A DNA stretch of 7,604 nt, from assembly GCA_014728185.1 (NCBI GenBank), contig WJMB01000190.1, forward strand, positions 1 to 7,604, read 5' to 3'. This document shows, in pieces, positions 5,486 through 7,604 of the stretch; positions within the stretch are counted from its first letter, which is position 1; each line of letters opens with the position of its first letter. A program made the translations under genes and the position numbers. The DNA is from Candidatus Coatesiibacteriota bacterium. Its GTDB lineage: Bacteria > RBG-13-66-14. The notes below the pieces were generated by a model. It did not search any database. It was not told the DNA's origin and saw only the letters and a program-made list of their open reading frames with translations.

Positions 5486-5494
5486 TGATATATT
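5486..5494 (+). promoter_or_regulatory. Extended -10 promoter element for the 656-aa protein gene
   Basis: TGATATATT contains TG one base before TATATT, the extended -10 form that can work with little or no -35 box; no good -35 is seen. A start near 5501 would leave a leader of about 59 nt before the ATG at 5560. Confidence 0.4.
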
Positions 5495-5520
5495 ACAATA
5501 GAGGCGGGAAGTCAAGACAA
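5487..5520 (-). promoter_or_regulatory. Overlapping promoter-like boxes for the 58-aa protein gene
   Basis: On the minus strand two pairs with 17-bp spacers overlap: TTGTCT (5520-5515) with TGTAAT (5497-5492), and TTGACT (5515-5510) with TATATC (5492-5487). Either would start transcription at about 5480-5485, running through the palindrome and the 12-bp repeats to the ATG at 5270. They overlap the plus-strand -10 element, so the two directions should compete. Confidence 0.5.
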
Positions 5521-5559
5521 GCAAAAAGCCTGCCAACTTTGAGCCAAACAGGGGCGTGG

Positions 5560-7530
5560 ATGAGGGTCATCTTGAAAAAACACGGCTTTTTTCTGCTCGG
5601 CATTCTGCTTTTGCCGTCGCTGCTTATCTTTTTGCTCGAAACGACGCCGGCCGACGAGAGCCGCCTGAGCGTGACCGCCGGACAGGAGGCCTACTGGCGC
5701 TACGAAGTCGTCGAGGTCTTCGCCGAGGGCGTCCCCGTGGACACCGCCGAGCTGGTCGGCGTCCCCACGCGCGACGGCGAGACCGCGCCCGGCGTCGACG
5801 GCCGCGACGAGGTTCCATTCAAGCCCGCCGGCGAGGGGCGCTGGCGCTGCTGCTGGGCCATGCCCTGGGACCCGGAGCTGGGCGATTACGAGCTGCGCGT
5901 CGAGGCCCGGGACGCCGCCGGCGCCGTCCTGCAGTCCGCCGCCGCCCCTTTCAGCATCCGCGGCAGGGCTCCGAGCACCAGTGTCAAACTACCTCACTTC
6001 GCCCTGACCCTGGAGACCGACGCCGACTACTTCACCGCCGGTCTCGCCGGTCCCCGGCTGCGCGTGCCGGGCTGGAAGAACGTCATCGCCTGGGCCGAGT
6101 ACGCCGGGGCCGACTCCTTCTGGTTCGGCGCCGCCCTCACCAAGGCCGCCTACGGACCCACCGCCGATAACCCCTGGTTCCAGCCCAACGTCGAGCTGGT
6201 GCCCTTGCTGGCCCGGGAGGCCCACCGCGCCGGTCTCGAGTTCGGCGCCTGGATCTCGGCCTTCTTCCCCTACGGCGCCCAACGCCCGGCCATCGACTAC
6301 GCCTACTCGCGGAACTACGTCTTCCCCGAAAAGGACGGCCAGACCAGCGACAAGGGCGAGTTTTGGTGGACGCTCAACGCCAGCCTGAACTGCGAGCTGC
6401 GCAAGAGCCACCTCATCGAGATGGCCCGCCGCCTCGAAGCCGAGCCCCAGGTCGACTACATCGGCCTCGACTATATCCGCACCGGCCCCGGCGGCTACGA
6501 GCTCGTCGGTGACTTCGTCCGCGAGCTGAACCTCCAACCCTGGGACGGCTTTTTCGCCTCGACCATCGAAGAGCAGATGACCTGGCTGGTGATGCAACTG
6601 CGCGGGCGCAACCAGGCAATGATCAACCTCTGGCAGTGGTGGCGGGCCAGCAAAGCCGCCAGAACCCTGAAGGAAGTCAAGGAGGAGGCCGGCGTCACTA
6701 AACCCTTCTGGTGCTTCACCCTGGGCTGGGAGATGGGCCACCAGCACGGCCAGGACGTCCTGATGATGACCGACGCCGGGGCCGACTTCTGCGCCGTGAT
6801 GCTCTACGACGCCACCCGCAACGAATGGGACGGCATGATGACCGACTGGAAGGAGGCCTACCGCGACGGACGGGCCAACGTCGTCGCCGGGGTCATCGCC
6901 GATCCGCCCCAACTGACCAACCCCTACAACCCCCGGGCGCCCTACCCCCTCGAGATGGGCGACCGCGCCGCCCAGGCCGCCTTCGACCTGTCTCACTCCA
7001 CCGGCCCCTGGCCCGACCTCCCCGCACCGGAAGCCTACGCCGCCCTGCGCTCCGACGGCCTCACCGAAGGCCTCTTCCTCCACGACCTCGAACGCATGGC
7101 CTACCGCAACGGCGGCTGGTGGCTGGCCGACTACGTCATCGCCGGGGCCGCCGCAATGAGCGAGCTGCGCGCCGCCACCGGCGACTGCCCCGTCACCCTC
7201 GAGGTCCACCGCCCCGAGCCCGTCGGCGCCTTCCTCTTCGACCTCCCCGTCGACGTCACCAACGTCTCCGACCAGACCGTCACCAACCTCGAGGTGCGTT
7301 CCGAGCCCACCCGGCACTCCTCGGTAACCGTCGGCGGCACCGTCGAAATCGGCGAGCTGGCCCCCGGAGAGACCGTGACCGTCCGACCGAGGTGGTACGC
7401 TTACGAGTACACGGAAGAACACGCCCCGGCGGCCGGGGCGGTGTGGGGAACGCGCTCGCCCAACGAGCGGGCCTTCGCGATCAGGTATCAGATACCGTGG
7501 CAGGAAAAGGAGGAGGGGGAGGGAGAGTAA
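5560..7530 (+). CDS. Exported TIM-barrel (glycoside hydrolase-like) protein
   Basis: This 656-aa protein is probably secreted or anchored by its N-terminus. ATG at 5560 is chosen because AGGGG lies 5 nt upstream and a basic-hydrophobic signal (RVILKK, then hydrophobic 9-26) follows; an in-frame TTG at 5539 has no such support. There is no clear signal-peptidase site, so an uncleaved anchor is possible. Residues about 35-135 look like a beta-sandwich, and about 145-480 resemble a TIM barrel rich in Trp, Tyr and Asp: SFWFGAAL, LEFGAWIS, VDYIGLDYIR (D304), FWCFTLGWEMG, ADFCAVMLYD. The GLDYIR strand end recalls uncharacterised glycoside hydrolase-like barrels with DYIR motifs. Residues about 545-645 form a CARDB/Ig-like module with NVSDQTVTNLEV and GELAPGETVTV, ending in a Glu-rich tail. 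Family and substrate are not recognised; a role in surface polysaccharide processing is inferred from neighbours. The stop is followed directly by a second TAA. Confidence 0.85.
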   Translation: MRVILKKHGFFLLGILLLPSLLIFLLETTPADESRLSVTAGQEAYWRYEVVEVFAEGVPVDTAELVGVPTRDGETAPGVDGRDEVPFKPAGEGRWRCCWAMPWDPELGDYELRVEARDAAGAVLQSAAAPFSIRGRAPSTSVKLPHFALTLETDADYFTAGLAGPRLRVPGWKNVIAWAEYAGADSFWFGAALTKAAYGPTADNPWFQPNVELVPLLAREAHRAGLEFGAWISAFFPYGAQRPAIDYAYSRNYVFPEKDGQTSDKGEFWWTLNASLNCELRKSHLIEMARRLEAEPQVDYIGLDYIRTGPGGYELVGDFVRELNLQPWDGFFASTIEEQMTWLVMQLRGRNQAMINLWQWWRASKAARTLKEVKEEAGVTKPFWCFTLGWEMGHQHGQDVLMMTDAGADFCAVMLYDATRNEWDGMMTDWKEAYRDGRANVVAGVIADPPQLTNPYNPRAPYPLEMGDRAAQAAFDLSHSTGPWPDLPAPEAYAALRSDGLTEGLFLHDLERMAYRNGGWWLADYVIAGAAAMSELRAATGDCPVTLEVHRPEPVGAFLFDLPVDVTNVSDQTVTNLEVRSEPTRHSSVTVGGTVEIGELAPGETVTVRPRWYAYEYTEEHAPAAGAVWGTRSPNERAFAIRYQIPWQEKEEGEGE

Positions 7531-7536
7531 TAATGC

Positions 7537-7565
7537 TTTACTATGGAATGATATCCGTGTAAAAT
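7537..7565 (+). promoter_or_regulatory. Promoter-like element pointing out of the window
   Basis: TTTACT (7537-7542) and TAAAAT (7560-7565) are 17 bp apart in an AT-rich tail after the 656-aa protein gene. Downstream, TACGTC (7569-7574) and GACGTA (7589-7594) make a loose inverted repeat. An ATG at 7599 near the edge could begin the next gene, but too little is shown to call it. Confidence 0.45.
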
Positions 7566-7604
7566 TAGTACGTCATAAGTAAGCTAAGGACGTAAGTAAT
7601 GAAA

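Noticed and set aside
5989..7422. Minus-strand open frame of about 477 codons opposite the exported TIM-barrel gene
   Set aside because: Gly/Val-rich low-complexity translation typical of a mirror frame; the plus-strand frame has a start site, signal sequence and domain-like composition.
6711..7562. Arg/Pro-rich plus-strand frame overlapping the 3' part of the 656-aa gene
   Set aside because: Out-of-frame translation of GC-rich codons with no start signal and no protein-like pattern.

Overview
The window is a GC-rich bacterial segment with dense, short-spaced genes and noticeably more AT-rich regulatory stretches near 3750-3960 and 5400-5530. A lipoprotein-type signal on the M23 protein and a LolD/MacB-type ABC ATPase fit a diderm (Gram-negative type) bacterium. 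I cannot assign a phylum; the mix of genes suggests an uncultured lineage. No tRNA, rRNA, insertion sequence or CRISPR array is visible.

Left part, minus strand (1-3861). A sigma70-like promoter at 3833-3861 (TTGACC, 17-bp spacer, TATAAT) opens a 127-nt leader. It then drives a tight operon: an RmlC-like cupin with an extra N-terminal helix-turn-helix-like domain (2926-3699), a short RmlA-type sugar-1-phosphate nucleotidylyltransferase (2173-2904) and an ABC ATPase (1477-2163). A small hairpin plus T tract at 1437-1457 probably ends it. A separate M23 (LytM) peptidase-fold lipoprotein follows at 1-1233.

Middle, plus strand (3894-4996). A divergent promoter region leads to an 8-bp-overlapping gene pair: a small two-cluster ferredoxin whose cysteine spacing is that of the APS reductase beta subunit (AprB), and a monotopic polyprenyl-phosphate sugar-phosphate transferase. 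A 10-bp-stem hairpin closes the unit and also faces the 3' end of the next, convergent gene.

Right part (5008-7604). A 58-codon minus-strand gene of unknown function (5094-5270) is divergent from a 656-aa exported or membrane-anchored TIM-barrel-like protein (5560-7530). Between them lie four tandem 12-bp repeats, a 14-bp palindrome and overlapping divergent promoter-like elements. The 10-mer AAAACGATCA from these repeats also occurs once in the leader of the RmlC/RmlA operon, hinting at common control. A further plus-strand promoter-like element at 7537-7565 points out of the window.

Taken together, most genes fit cell-surface polysaccharide assembly: activated sugar supply (RmlA/RmlC types), the first membrane-linked sugar transfer, an exported glycoside-hydrolase-like protein and an envelope peptidase-fold lipoprotein. 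The AprB-like ferredoxin coupled to the sugar transferase and the DNA-binding-like extension on the epimerase are the unexpected parts. All functional statements rest on motif recognition by eye; no search was run.
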